A DNA stretch of 64,000 nucleotides from Aquilaria yunnanensis (GCA_039654915.1 CM077596.1:46746501-46810500); one strand, 5' to 3'; shown: positions 32,106-44,279, numbered from the stretch's first letter. The notes: a model not told the origin generated them from the letters alone. Numbers and translations: made by a program.

Positions 32106-34075
32106 TCGCCGAGGTCCTAAGGAAAGCTCCTTAGCCTCAAGTTCAATCAATTTTCATTCAACGATAGGACTGCTCCTATCGCCGAGGTTTTAAGGACGGA
32201 ACCTTTGCCTCAAAATCAATCAATTTTCATTCAACGATAGGACTGCTCCTATCACCGAGGTTTTAAGGACGGAACCTTTGCCTCAAAATCAATCAATTTT
32301 CATTCAACGATAGGACTGCTCCTATCACCGAGGTTTTAAGGATGAACCTTTGCCTCAAAATCAATCATTCAGTCCATCTTACAACGATAGAACCTTTCCT
32401 ATCGTTAGAGGTTCTACGGACCTTTCCTTAAACCTCAAACAAATAATCAATCATTCAGTCCATCTTACAACGATAGAACCTTTCCTATCGTTAGAGGTTC
32501 TAAGGACCTTTCCTTAACCTCAAACAAACAATCAATCATTCAGTCCATCTTACAACGATAGAACCTTTCATATCGTTAGAGGTTCTACGGACCTTTCCTT
32601 AACCTCAAACAAACAATCAATCATTCAGTCCATCTTACAACGATAGAACCTTTCCTATTGTTAGAGGTTCTAAGGACCTTTCCTTAACCTCAAACAAACA
32701 ATCAATCATTCAGTCCATCTTACAACGATAGAACCTTTCCTATCGTTAGAGGTTCTAAGGACCTTTCCTTAACCTCAAACAAACAAACAATCAATCATTC
32801 AGTCCATCTTACAACGATAGAACCTTTCCTATCGTTAGAGGTTCTAAGGACCTTTCCTTAACCTCAAACAAACAATCAATCATTCAGTCCATCTTACAAC
32901 GATAGAACCTTTCCTATCGTTAGAGGTTCTAAGGACCTTTCCTTAACCTCAAACAAACAATCAATCATTCAGTCCATCTTACAACGATAGAACCTTTCCT
33001 ATCGTTAGAGGTTCTAAGGACCTTTCCTTAACCTCAAACAAACAATCAATCATTCAGTCCATCTTACAACGATAGAACCTTTCCTATCGTTAGAGGTTCT
33101 AAGGACCTTTCCTTAAACCTCAAACAAACAATCAATCATTCAGTCCATCTTACAACGATAGAACCTTTCCTATCGTTAGAGGTTCTAAGGACCTTTCCTT
33201 AACCTCAAACAAACAATCAATCATTCAGTCCATCTTACAACGATAGAACCTTTCCTATTGTTAGAGGTTTTAAGGACCTTTCCTTAACCTCAAACAAACA
33301 ATCAATCATTCAGTCCATCTTACAACGATAGAACCTTTCTTATCGTTAGAGGTTCTAAGGACCTTTCCTTAACCTCAAACAAACAAACAATCAATCATTC
33401 AGTCCATCTTACAACGATAGAACCTTTCCTATCGTTAGAGGTTCTAAGGACGTTTCCTTAAACCTCAAACAAACAATCAATCATTCGGTCCATCTTACAA
33501 TGATAGAACCTTTCCTATCGTTAGAGGTTCTAAGGACCTTTCCTTAACCTCAAACAAACAAACAATCAATCATTCAGTCCATCTTACAACGATAGAACCT
33601 TTCCTTTCGTTAGAGGTTCTAAGAACCTTTCCTTAAACCTCAAACAAACAATCAATCATTCAGTCCATCTTACAACGATAGAACCTTTCCTATCGTTAGA
33701 GGTTCTAAGGACCTTTCCTTAACCTCAAACAAACAAACAATCAATCATTCAGTCCATCTTACAACGATAGAACCTTTCCTATCGTTAGAGGTTCTAAGGA
33801 CCTTTCCTTAAACCTCAAACAAACAATCAATCATTCAGTCCATCTTACAACGATAGAACCTTTCCTATCGTTAGAGGTTCTAAGGACCTTTCCTTAACCT
33901 CAAACAAACAATCAATCATTCAGTACATCTTACAACGATAGAACCTTTCCTATCGTTAGAGGTTCTAAGGACCTTTCCTTAAGCCTCAAACAAACAATCA
34001 ATCATTCAGTTCATCTTACAACGATAGGAGCTTTCCTATTGTTAGAGGTACTAAGGACCTCTCCTTAACCTCAGG
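32106..34075 (+). repeat. Hairpin-rich tandem array (3 units of about 73 bp, then about 20 units of about 86 bp)
   Basis: The first units (near 32155, 32228, 32301) carry CATTCAACGATAGGACTGCTC and CCTATCGCCGAGG. From about 32367 the unit is about 86 bp and begins CAATCATTCAGTCCATCTTA. Each has two inverted repeats: CGATAGAACCTTTCCTATCG, which folds on itself (arms CGATAG/CTATCG), and GAGGTTCTAAGGACC followed by TTTCCTTAACCTC. Units are highly alike, with small changes in an AAACAAAC slippage tract. The array ends at the CTCAGGATTTAGGCGG block, about 100 bp before the polypurine tract. Confidence 0.9.
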
Positions 34076-34163
34076 ATTTAGGCGGTGAGAAAGTTCTCAA
34101 TGCCTAACTAAGCCAGACGAAATTTGGTAACGACTTTGCATGCCTCATGTCCCATGAAGTATG

Positions 34164-34177
34164 CAAATGGGGGCAGC
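34164..34177 (+). other. Polypurine tract
   Basis: CAAATGGGGGCAGC directly before the 3' LTR; the G-run with flanking A is the normal plus-strand primer. Confidence 0.7.
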
Positions 34178-35447
34178 TGTTGACACCCAATTTCGTCCGG
34201 CTTAAAAATAAAAAAATTAATTAAATTAAAAATTAAAACTTAAAAAAATTTATTGAATTACTTAATTAATTGATTACTTAATTAAAAAATAATAATAGTA
34301 ATAATGGCAATATTATTTTAGGGGCATTCTTTTTAGTTTGTATGTTAAAAAAAAAAAGAAAAAAAAAAAAGAAAACCTCCACTTTATTTATTGTTATTTA
34401 ATTTTTCTTTATTTTATGGTTAAACTCATTTCATTTAAAGAAATTAGCCATAAAAAAATATATATGTAAAATAAATCTGAACCATATTGTTAAGTCAAAA
34501 AAAATTTTTTTAGTTCATGGTATATTGGCTGGAAACTGTCTCGTGCCCGTTTTTGAGCTGCTTCACCTGGTGAAGAGGGTCTGGCTGAGTAACAACGCCC
34601 CGTACCATGATCAAAGATTTTTATTTTTAAACTCTTTGATTCCTTTAAATTAACTTCTTATTAAATAAAAAAAATTAATTATTTTTTTAATTCTTTTATA
34701 AATTGAGTAATTCTTTAAATAATAAATATCCTTCATTATACAAGAGAAATCAGATAAGAAAAAGAAAAGAAAGATAAGAGAAAGATAAAAATCAAAAAGA
34801 TAAAGAAAAGAAAAGAAAAGAAAGAAAAGAATAATAAGATATAAAAAAGAAAGATTTTTTAAATCATTAACAAATTTAATAAAAAAGACTTATAAGTTAA
34901 ACTAATAATTAATTCCATAAAATAATAATTAAATAATTAACTACAAATAATTTCCATATCCGCATGATCTGGCAGGATCTACGGTTTGAAAAATATCAAC
35001 TTTTTTTAAAATAAATAAATTAAATAAATATAAAGATAAAAATCCATATTCACAATATGGATAAAATTATTTAAAATTTCACCAAATTCCGTGTCCAAAT
35101 GACTCGGCAGAGTCCATGGTTCGGAATCAAATCTTCCGTGTCCAAATGACTCGGCAGAGTCCATGGTTCGAAAGTATAAAATTCTATACAAATTAATTAC
35201 CAAAAATCCACATCCAACTAATTCAGTTAAAATTTCTGTTTAGAACATTAACTGAATATTTTTAAAGCAAAGCAAGACAAAATTGAAATCAACTAAGGTA
35301 CCAATTGTTGGGCGTTTTAACAAAGTAGTTTTAACGTAACCGTACTCCCGAACCCCCGAACTCTCGCAGACCAATTTTAAGGTGTCCAATCGACCTAGGT
35401 GAAACAGATTGGTGGCGATTCCTGAAAACGGCCCGCACGTTGCCACA
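34178..35447 (+). repeat. 3' LTR of the cargo-carrying element
   Basis: 1270 bp, matching the 5' LTR almost base for base except for a longer A/G run near 34350 and scattered substitutions. Ends GTTGCCACA. Confidence 0.92.
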
Positions 35448-35452
35448 AGGGC
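35448..35452 (+). other. Target site duplication AGGGC (right)
   Basis: Direct repeat of 22890-22894; the chromovirus LTR continues from here with TTAAGTGTTTTGATTGCC, as at 6878. Confidence 0.9.
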
Positions 35453-36830
35453 TTAAGTGTTTTGATTGCCTTAAGTGTGCGGTTAGCTAAAAGGCTAAGT
35501 GGAGAGATTGGTACTCTCTCATTGGAGGCTAAAAAGAGTTTGTTAGAGCCAAAGTGAGAAGTTTAGCTAGGTTAATTAAGAGGTTAAGCAAGATTAAGGG
35601 TGAATGGAGGATTGGGTTAAAAGGAGATATTTTGGAGCTAGAGCTCCACTATTCATCTTCTCCTTTCCTATGCCGAATTCGCAACCCTCTCCTCCACCAT
35701 ACCATCCCAGCTTAAATCTTCATTTTAGCCTAAGATTTTCATGAAAATGATGCGCCCAAAGATATCTCAACAAGCCCTTAGCAAGTTCTTGAAGGATTTG
35801 GTGCATTTGGAGGTGTTCTTGGAAGGTTTTTGTTGGTTGGGCTAAAACCATAAGGTTAGGCATTTTTAAAGTTTTGAGTTGATTCTAAAGGTGTCAAAGT
35901 TAGAAATGGTCTTGATAAGCTAAATATAGTGCCTGATTTCAAAGGAACCAAGCTTGGAAGCCATTGGAGCTAGTTGGAGCTTTTGTTGACAGTTGCTTCA
36001 ATTTGTGTAAATCTTCATTTAATGTAAGAGATTTATGTTATGGCATGATTAAATGATGCATAATTAGTGTTAGAACACTTGGGAGTAAGTTGAAATAAGC
36101 CAAAAGTGATTGAAATTTTTTTGGGTAAGATTTGGAAAGAAATTTGCCAAGAAAACGATGAAGAATTATAGGTCCAAAGGGTCAATGCGGTCACACTGAT
36201 TTTTTTTTATGTAATTGCTTTAAGCTAAAGAGATCCCAATCAAGTCAATGGGCTTGGTAATAAAATATGCTAAGTTGCCCCAGTCGAGTTCAGGGGAACT
36301 TGGAGAAGTTTGGCCACTAAGTTCAATTATCAAGCACAACAAGTAAAGGGAAGTTACGGGTAAGAGGTGAGTAAGTGACGATTTACTCTAAACAGCCCAT
36401 AAAAGGTGGGCAAGGTTAAGTAAGTGACGGCTTATTTTGGGTGCCCGTAAGGAGGACTTCATGGGGTTTAATCAAGTGCTAGCGTTAGATACAAGGGCCA
36501 GTATCCAAGTACCCTAACCGTATGAGCTCACGGTAGTTGAGAACATCTTTGAGTGTAAGGAAGTCTTAAGTGCGTAAACATTTGCATTCACTCATCCATA
36601 CATTACATTGCATTGTTATTGTTGTTCATTAATTATTTATGTTTATTGTTTGTTGTGTTATTTGATTGTATGGTTTGTTTGTCTATATATATTGATTACA
36701 TGTCTGCATATATTTTCCTTGCAAATGCCAAATCCCTTATTGAGTACTTTCGAGTACTCACCCCTCAAGTGTTATGTAGGTATTAAGTGGGCTAGTATGG
36801 CTTAACAGTTGGTAAGGGGCAGCTGTTAAG
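35453..36830 (+). repeat. Right LTR of the chromovirus, second part
   Basis: Continues the match to 6878-8187 and then runs past the point where the left copy was cut (ACTTTCGAGTACTCACCCC). The exact 3' end is uncertain because the left LTR tail is lost; 36830 is an estimate. Confidence 0.65.
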
Positions 36831-37679
36831 ACTAAATTTCATTAGTGTAAAGATACTTTCTAAGTAAAAAATCTTGTGTTTTTTGAGCTGCTTCTAGTAT
36901 AAACTAGTACTGACCAAAGTGTTTGCCTTACAGTTTAAGGCTAAGTAAGTGTGAGGAAAATATAGCTTATCACTTGAAGCTAGCTTGCTTAGGTAAAGAG
37001 CTAACGATGGATCTTAGTAAACATTGTTGTCACTATTGTATGTATGAAAATTTTTATATTAAGTGTTACCTCTACTAGTGTCCATTGGTGTGTAGAACAT
37101 TAGGGTTACATTTGGGTGCATATAAGGTTAAGATGTATGTACAAAGTTATTACTTAAAGCTAAAGCAACTACAATTTTCACATCTTGGCTCATTTTAACT
37201 TATGTTTAATGAACTGGCGTGCTACAGTTCTTTGTAGTTTTATTTACTTGTTATTGCATAGCAAGGATAACTCATGCATATTTTTTGTGCAGGGTAGGCT
37301 AAAGAACTAGTTTCACGTAATGATTGAAGTTACTTTTGAGTAATAGCTCACCAATTGTAACCTACATGGGATCATAGTTCCTTAAAAGCCTACTAGCCAT
37401 TATGAATTTAGGGCACTAGGGCCTTGCTTCACCACACTCTTTAAGTAGCTAAGAACTATAATCTATGAGGAGATCAGGAGGGCCTTACATAGGGCTTAGG
37501 ATGAGGGGCACAAAGGTCGCCTACCTTAAAAGGTGAGGGCAAACCTGTACCTAAGGACCCTCCATAAGCATCCCAGGTACAATTTGATGGCCTAGGAGCC
37601 AGCGATGTTAGCGAGGTCTTTAAGAGGCTGCATTTGATGAAAGAATGACTAAATGTAACAAACCCTCCTTTTCCTAAGA
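36831..37679. other. Non-coding stretch after the chromovirus LTR
   Basis: No readable gene. It may include decayed 5' gag sequence of the same older element as 37680-37980, because the base composition is similar; this is unproven. Confidence 0.35.
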
Positions 37680-37985
37680 ATTAGACACCTATGGTGGATA
37701 TTAGCTATATGTGTATCAAGCCCTTCACGGACAAGATCAATAATTTGCTAACCCCTAAAGGCTTTAGAATGTCTAAGATTAACCCCTATTATGGGTGACA
37801 AACCCTGTCAATCATTTAAGATTGTACATCACCTTCATGAGTCTAGAACAGGCCACTGATGCGACAATGTGCAAAGCCTTTAATCTAATGTTAATGAGGG
37901 CTTTAACAACTTGGTTTGGAAGGAATAGGGCCACCGGTTCCACTCCTTTTGAGACTTCTTGTGGACCTTTCTACATTGTTTAGAA
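37680..37985 (+). pseudogene. Relic of a Ty3/gypsy gag
   Basis: Across frames the sequence reads PFTDKINNLLTPKGFRMSKI, then VNHLRLYITFMSLEQATDAT followed by MCKAFNLMLMRALTTWF. The pattern of a His-Leu pair, a helix with Met, DAxMCKAF and a following Trp is the capsid-core block of Tat/Athila-type gag. Stops between the pieces show decay. A doublet of GGACTTCT-GTGGACCTTTCT lies at 37950-38040. Confidence 0.5.
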
Positions 37986-38300
37986 TGAATAAAGGTCACT
38001 AGTTATACTCCTTTTGGGACTTCTCGTGGACCTTTCTGCATCATTTTTTAGATGGGCTACTGAGTACACAACTAAGTCTAAAAAGTGCAAAACATAAATA
38101 AAAGAACAAAAGATAAAAAGAGAGCACATGCGAAAAATGTCATCCAAAATGACACCAAAAACCCAAAAAGTGGAACTATCCTCACTGTGCAGATCATGAA
38201 CCAAGGTTGCAACATCAGATTCTATAATGATCCTTTAAGAACTTTTTACCTTTGCTTTAACAAGGCCTTGAAGAATGGCCATGGCTTCCATCATAAATGG

Positions 38301-38850
38301 CTAGTCAAACAACTTCCCGTGTAGTAGTGAACTAATCGAATCACGAACGACAATCTCAGTCAATCTCTTATGCAAGAGAAAATACATTATGACATCTACA
38401 TTGATTTTTATACAACCTGCAAGAGGAAGGGAACAACAAGAGGGGATGGGGTCACCTAAGGCCAAAAGGGAAGATGTAGCAAGGCCTCCAAATAAGTCGA
38501 CTACACCTTTATCACCTCCACCAATTTTCTTGGGGTAAAGCAAATAGATTCAAACACCACATCGTTCCGATCTCACCGTAAATATTAGCCCATAGTGATA
38601 AAAAAAGGCTACCCCATTGTGAAATTCCACTCAAAAACCCCTTGAATAAGGAGATAGTAAAGGGAAAATAAGTCTCCATATTTAGATAGTCATAAACTTT
38701 GATAGTGGAGGGGTAGGTTATTATTAAGAAACGAAGAAGTAATTTTGAATCTAAGCCGCAAGCTGGACAAAAAGAAGGCCCCTCTATACTTCTAGTAATG
38801 AGGTTATCTTGAGTCAGAAAGGTGCTAACAATAGCCCCTTGCCAGAACAT
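38301..38850 (-). pseudogene. LINE (non-LTR retrotransposon) 3' ORF relic: zf-RVT and RNase H-like parts
   Basis: On the minus strand 38850-38512 reads FWQGAIVSTFLTQDNLITRS, then PSFCPACGLDSKLLLRFL, matching the zinc-binding domain after the RT of plant L1-type LINEs (LPTxxNLxxR then CxxCG). 38543-38301 reads CIKINVDVIMYFLLHKRLTE and IVVRDSISSLL, the RNase H-like KINVD and VVRD blocks. RT itself is missing, and frame changes separate the parts. Confidence 0.55.
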
Positions 38851-38879
38851 TTGAATCCTTGGATGTACCTAATGTCTTT

Positions 38880-39747
38880 TAAATAATTTCCACTCATGAT
38901 TACCTTCCCATATGTGTAAGAAAAGTATCCTTATACTATTCTAAATCTAACAAAGTTATATGTCTTAAATTTTCAAGTAAATATTCATTTTTATGCTTTT
39001 ACATGTTGTGCTCCGAATAATAAACGAATATATGGTTACGAACATGTATTAACAACAACAAGCACATTTGAATTTATTATGTTTCCTTCATGTTTTGTTG
39101 TAACATTTTTTCTAGAATTTTTCCCATTGATATCTTAGTTGTAATGTAAATCCAGTTGTGATCATTTTTGCTATTTTTTGGACTTGAATCATTAGGTCCC
39201 TTTTCTGTAACTACTTCAAACATAGGCATATATTGGATAGTATTTGTGGTTTTGTTTTTTGATAGATTATCAATGTTTCATTCCCTTATAGAATCACCTT
39301 TATAGTCAACAAAAATACGTGGCTCAAAATCATTTTGTAATCTTAAAATCAACTAAAGATGGCTTTGATGTGTATGGGTAAGGTACGGCCTAAGTTTTTG
39401 TTAGGCCTCCCCTCTCTTTCTCCATTTTAAGATGATTTAGTTCTAAAGTTTCATTTTCTTAATGCTGAGGCGTAATAAGTTCTTAGATGCTTTCAATAGC
39501 ACTAATGACATTAATTTGGAGACATTTCCATTTTTTATTTGTGGAAACCTTATGATTTAGATTGGATTGTAAATTTAGCTACCTAGTCAGCTAAATCAGC
39601 AATTCTATCTTTTTGTTTCAATTGGAATCTTGGAGTTTTTGTATGAAAACGATTTGGTGACTTTGCAGTTTGAAAACTAAAGTTTTTTTATAAGATCAAA
39701 CTTATGTTTATTCAAATCTGTTTCAATTTAATTCATATGTTTACCTA
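38880..39747. other. Non-coding AT-rich stretch
   Basis: No gene, repeat or RNA recognised. Confidence 0.45.
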
Positions 39748-41013
39748 TGACGCATGCCCCTGGGCCACCCTCATACACACTCTAGGAGTTCTTGAGGAGG
39801 TTGAAGTAAAGAAGCTTGAATTAGAACATTCAAGCATGTTTTAGAGCTCAATGGCATTAATTTCTGGTGCACCTAAAGGGGCAGTAAATAAAGAAGTTAT
39901 GAAGTAGGTCTTTGGCATATTGGAGCTAAGATGGGTTGTTCAAACATGTCCCATACCCACGCCACCTTGAAGAGACACCAAGGACAAACAACAACACACC
40001 CGGGAACCTACATAGAGATCCCCCGCCAATTTTCAAGAAAAGAAGCCTTTGTTTGCATTCTTTGCCCTACTAGTGACTTCATCCATAATGTTTCATCCTT
40101 TCTATGTAAGAAATGTAGCCTATGCTTTAAGGGACATGACACCATTGGAAGCCTCAAAGTGCACCTACAAACCTTAATAATGCAGGTTCAAGCTCAAAGG
40201 ATTTGCAACCATTCAAAAAGGAGCTATTTCATGTCAATATGCATTTATTACATTATTTCCTATCTAGTAACACCAAGAGAAGGCAACATACTTGAGAGGA
40301 AGTCAAACGGCTATAATTTTGTTCCATCATGCACAATTAAAGCCAAAAAAGGCCAATATGGTGCCAAAATGAGTCCTATGTGAATGTAAACATTTGGGAT
40401 GTCTTCTAAGTTGCCTAAACATGGATTTACATGAATCAAGATGCTGGAGTGGTTAGGATATGTTCAGGAACAAGTTGACTGCTTAAAACATGCTTTACAC
40501 ATGTTTTTTAGCGCATATGTACATTCCAACATGTTTTGCATTCCAGTTTGGTTAGGAGTTGTTTGTTCTAGCTATAATACATTATTAATTACTATTTCTA
40601 TTTTTAATTATGTTTATTTCAGTATTTATGTATTTTAACATTAGGACTCCTAAGTAGCTAAGTATTTTATTTCTTTCATCCTTAGAACTTTTATTTCAAA
40701 CAGAAGTAGTATTGTGTGCAAATGTACAACATTTCTAAGGCTTAGAATATTTATCAATAGGCTAGATATATTGTTGTAACATACAAATTTTGAAATATTC
40801 AATATTGCTTGAGAAGTTCTTTCTCTTTGGTTCTTTGTGAACTTAACTTTGTGCTTGAGAAAGCTAGGTTTTTTTATATGCTTTCTATACTTCTCATTTT
40901 TAGCCAAAAGTTGGTTAAGGGTGAGGGTTTCTCCAACCTCTTGGCAGGTGTTTTTTGGAGCTTGAAGCTTCTTGGGTGAGTTTCTTGGTCATATACCAGT
41001 AAGATTCGAATCA
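39748..41013 (+). repeat. Left LTR-like copy of the head-to-head pair
   Basis: 1266 bp from TGACGCATG to GAATCA. Shared with the right copy: GAGTTCTTGAGGAGGTT, CATTCAAGCATGTTTT, ACACCATTGGAAGCCT, CAATATTGCTTGAGAAGTTC. A 150-residue open frame (39931-40383) inside is only a fortuitous frame of the LTR; its counterpart in the other copy is not conserved. Confidence 0.6.
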
Positions 41014-41015
41014 AG

Positions 41016-41027
41016 TAGTATTAGAGC
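41016..41027 (+). other. Decayed initiator-Met-type primer-binding site
   Basis: TAGTATTAGAGC two bases after the LTR end. The common plant site is TGGTATCAGAGC; the two differences are G to A and C to T. Confidence 0.45.
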
Positions 41028-42165
41028 AACAAGTTCCAAGTCAAGGACATATCCAACGTTTTCATTTCTTCACTTTGTTCTTTCATTATTTCCAGTTGCT
41101 GTCATTCTATTTTCATCAAATCTAAGTTGTTTCTTTGTGTTGCAAGCCTACTTTCATTCATTCCAGCCCCTTTGTCTTAATTGCATTCAATTTGTTCCAT
41201 TCGATTGTTCATGTGTTTCTTGAGTCCAACCCCTTTTTCTTCCACTTTTTACATTCATGTCCTTTGCTTCTTTCAAATTTCATCAATTCTAAACTATTTC
41301 TCTTGGTTTTAGGCGATTTCAAATCATTTCTAGGCTTGTTCATCTGATCGCATTAAGAACATCATGATCCAACCTACCTTGTGTTCTTTAACTCCAGCAC
41401 ATTGTTCCTCAATCTTTTCATCCAAATATTCTTATTCCCTTCATATTTTGTTAATTCCATTTACTTTTTTTATATCTAACTAATTCTATTCAATTCCCAT
41501 TGATTTTAGGCCAAAGTGTGCAAAATTCAGTGAGAAAAGCACATTTTACATCCAAATGTGTTCAAATGTCCCATATCCATTCCAATTCATCCATAACCCC
41601 ATTGTTTCATTTTTGTTTAGATTTCCTACCTCCAAAAACAAGAAAAATCCAAATGAAAGGCCCAATAGTCAAGTTGTTTTGTTACATAAAATTCTACCTT
41701 AAATTGTGCAATATTTCTGTGCTTTCAATCTCTACTGCAGATCATTAGTTTCTTTTGCTTTCTTTTGTAGCAAGAAACTCTCTTGCAAGTTTGTACAGCA
41801 AGGACACAACAAAGAAAAATGTTAATATAAGAAAATATTGCCTGTTTGCCCCAAGTTTTCTTAGTTTTATACCAAAAATAACATTTTAGCCTGGTTTTGC
41901 ATCTTTTATATTCTTTCATATATTTCTTGCAACCTTTCAATGTGAGAGCTTTCAAAACCATAAATTTTCATTGTGCTATCACAGTTTCTGTCCAAAATCT
42001 TCATTTTCAAAGAAATTTAACTTTTCTTGTATATTTTGAGATTAGTTTGTTTAGAACTCTAAAGAACTCTTTGATAGAAATATTTCATTAATAAATTGAA
42101 TGTGAGTGCTATTTTGGAGGTAAACACATGAGGAAGTGTTGTGAGGTGTTGTTTTTAGGTACAAA

Positions 42166-43160
42166 ATAGTGAGGAGAAAACCTAAAGAATCAGCCCTCAA
42201 TTGTTTTAAGGTAGAGGTACTACATGAAGGTGTTTTCCATACAAAGGCCTTAGTTGAAATGGATGAATTGAGCATGGCCATGGACGAGAGGAAGTGTATA
42301 AATTTGATTAGCAGTACCATGGTAAAAAGCTTAAACTACCATTCTATCCTTATTTCAAACCCTACAAGTTGAAATGGATTTGTCAAGGTAGCGACATAGT
42401 AAGGCATATAGTGCTAATTCTTGTGACTATTGGCAAGTACTATGAATGGATACCTTGTGATGTTGCATATATGCCATGGGCACACATTACACTTGTCCAG
42501 TCATGGTGGAAAGCAATAGAAGCCATTCTTGATGAAGATACAAGTGAGCTATATATCTTGCACCATGAGAAGGAGATCATAATTGTTCTGTTAAGTCTAA
42601 AACAAATTGTTAAGGATCAAAAAAGCTTTTTGGTAAGGCTAAGAAGAGAAAAAAAAAATTGAGAGAAGTTAAGGGCCTAAGAGAAAATCAAGGAATCAAA
42701 GGTTGAAGGAAAAACAAAAAAATGTGAGATGAGTGAAATTGAGAGGGAAGTGAGTGGTGGAGAGTTCTTGGAAGAAAAAATTGAGCAAGAAGTTGAGATA
42801 AAAATGAGTATGAAGATCCTAAACCGAGTGAAGAAAGGAAGACCTATAGAAAAGCCTTTGCTTTCGACTAACTTCACAACTTCTTCTATTAGTGTTGTTG
42901 TATCTTTTTCTCAGGGATTCCAAGATGATGAACCAAAGGAAGCAAAAGAGATGGAACCAATTGAAGTTGAACTAAATGAGGTGCTTAAGGAAAGCCCAAC
43001 TAAGACTTTGAGCATTGTTCTACCTAGGCACAAAAAGAATGATACATTGAGACTAAAACTTCATTCTATAATGTATTTCTCTCTTTTAAGTAGGCTTGAT
43101 ATTATCTTGAATAGTTTTGATATGCTTAGATCATGTTTTGCTTCTAATGTTATTATGTAA
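42166..43160 (+). pseudogene. Relic of gypsy protease and linker
   Basis: Read across two frames: CINLISSTMVKSLN, then VTIGKYYEWIPCDVAYMPWA and HITLVQSWW. The pattern resembles the region after the protease active site in Ty3 Pol: a variable strand, then xIGKYxxxxxCDVxxMxxxHIxLxxxW. 42729-43160 is a Lys/Glu-rich open frame with FSQGFQDDEPKE, which may be the decayed start of the RT domain. Stops and frame changes show it is not functional. Confidence 0.45.
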
Positions 43161-44279
43161 TATGGATATCATCATCCTAGAATGAGAGAAAGAAATAAGC
43201 ATGTAATTTTGAAACAATTCAAATTCTTCAATTTTGTAAAATTCCTTTTTTTGAATTGTATATGTTTTTCCTAAGAAAAATCCATTTTGGTGTTCTTTGT
43301 TTTTTATTTTGTTTGTTTTGCATCCATTTCACATTGTTTTATTTTGCCTTAAGTTAAATTTGTTTCTTTGGGATTTTTCATGCATGACTCGGTTTCTACA
43401 CATGCATTACATATCTTTTTTATTGCCTTTCAGGTTTAATTAGTTTTTATACATCAATCTTTAAATTCCAACAGGTATTGTTTTGTCCTGACACATACAC
43501 CATGCAAATTTTTGAGTTCTTTGAATCATGAATCAAGTGCAAGTCTAAAACCATTGGTTTTAAAGGAAAATGTTGTGAAAATTAGTTTCAGTTCTGATTT
43601 TATGAGGAAGCATATAGTGCTCATTGTTTTCTTGCATAAACCAAACAATTCTAGAAGTTTCATTACAATAGTATGCATACATGCAAAGTCCAACTTGTTT
43701 TAGCATTAGTTTCACTTAATCCTATCTATTTCTGTCTTGTTTTGATCAAAATGCCTAGGATTTTTATGAAGTTTCTGCATCATTGTCCTTTTGTTATTTT
43801 AGGCCAAATTGAGTTCAATTCTTGTTTGTTTGAATTGCCCATGGAATTTGTTGCTATAGCCTGTGTACATAGCACTTTCCTAAGTCTAATACATTTTTTT
43901 TGTATGCATTTAGAGGTAATTTTTTTGTTCCATTTAGAAGTTTTGTTGTGCATGCCTATTTAGCAAATTTTAGAGGTAACAATTCCACCTATTCATTAAT
44001 TCATTATATATGCCAAATTATTCATGAGTTACACTTGTAAATTGTCCTAAATTGTTGTTTTGAGGCTTTCCAAGTAGATTCTTCCAAAGCTGTTACAAAT
44101 AATCAAGAGATGCAAGTAAGTTCTTTCCATAATTTTTCTAGTTTTTTTTAGAACTTTGCAAGTTGTTTTTAATTGCCACAATTTGATTTCTGTTTTGTAG
44201 TTGCTACCATGCTTAAGTCATTGAATTTACCAATGAAATCTATGTTTCTTATCATCCTAGCAGTAATTTGTGTGATTGC
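43161..44279. other. Decayed internal sequence, nothing readable
   Basis: T-rich; only short frames without domains. Confidence 0.4.

Larger units (their letters stand above)
22895..35447 (+). mobile_element. Young non-autonomous LTR retrotransposon (LARD-like) carrying a NABP-like triplet and a LOG-type gene
   Basis: 12.55 kb. LTRs at 22895-24149 and 34178-35447 start TGTTGACACCC and end GTTGCCACA; by eye they differ at roughly 20-25 sites plus an A-run, so the insertion is recent. PBS at 24153, PPT just before 34178, target duplication AGGGC at 22890-22894 and 35448-35452. The internal part keeps only a gag stub and a short pol stub; no RT, RNase H or integrase motif is visible, so it must borrow them. 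Instead it has three tandem copies of a basic cysteine-rich protein, one LOG-type gene, and two repeat arrays. The PBS type and stubs suggest descent from the Ogre/Tat branch of Ty3. Confidence 0.85.
6547..36830 (+). mobile_element. Decayed chromovirus-like Ty3/gypsy element, host of two nested insertions
   Basis: Direct-repeat LTRs flank the unit: the left LTR is 6547-8187 (its tail is missing) and the right LTR starts near 22555, is interrupted at 22894, and resumes at 35453 to about 36830. Upstream of the right LTR, 22395-22555 decays from a typical chromovirus pol end: a track still resembling the codons for a LVKVLW.NH-type stretch, then the GAATCGAAATTTGGAGGACC block. The LTR tail keeps the TTGAGTACTTTCGAGTACTC signature near 36735-36760. 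The element carries many stops and no open frame. The right outer boundary and target duplication were not resolved. Confidence 0.65.

Noticed and set aside
32106..34075. CRISPR-like array
   Set aside because: No unique spacers; units are tandem identical copies, and this is a plant retrotransposon.
39931..40383. 150-residue open frame
   Set aside because: Falls in the LTR-like repeat; the inverted copy does not keep the frame.
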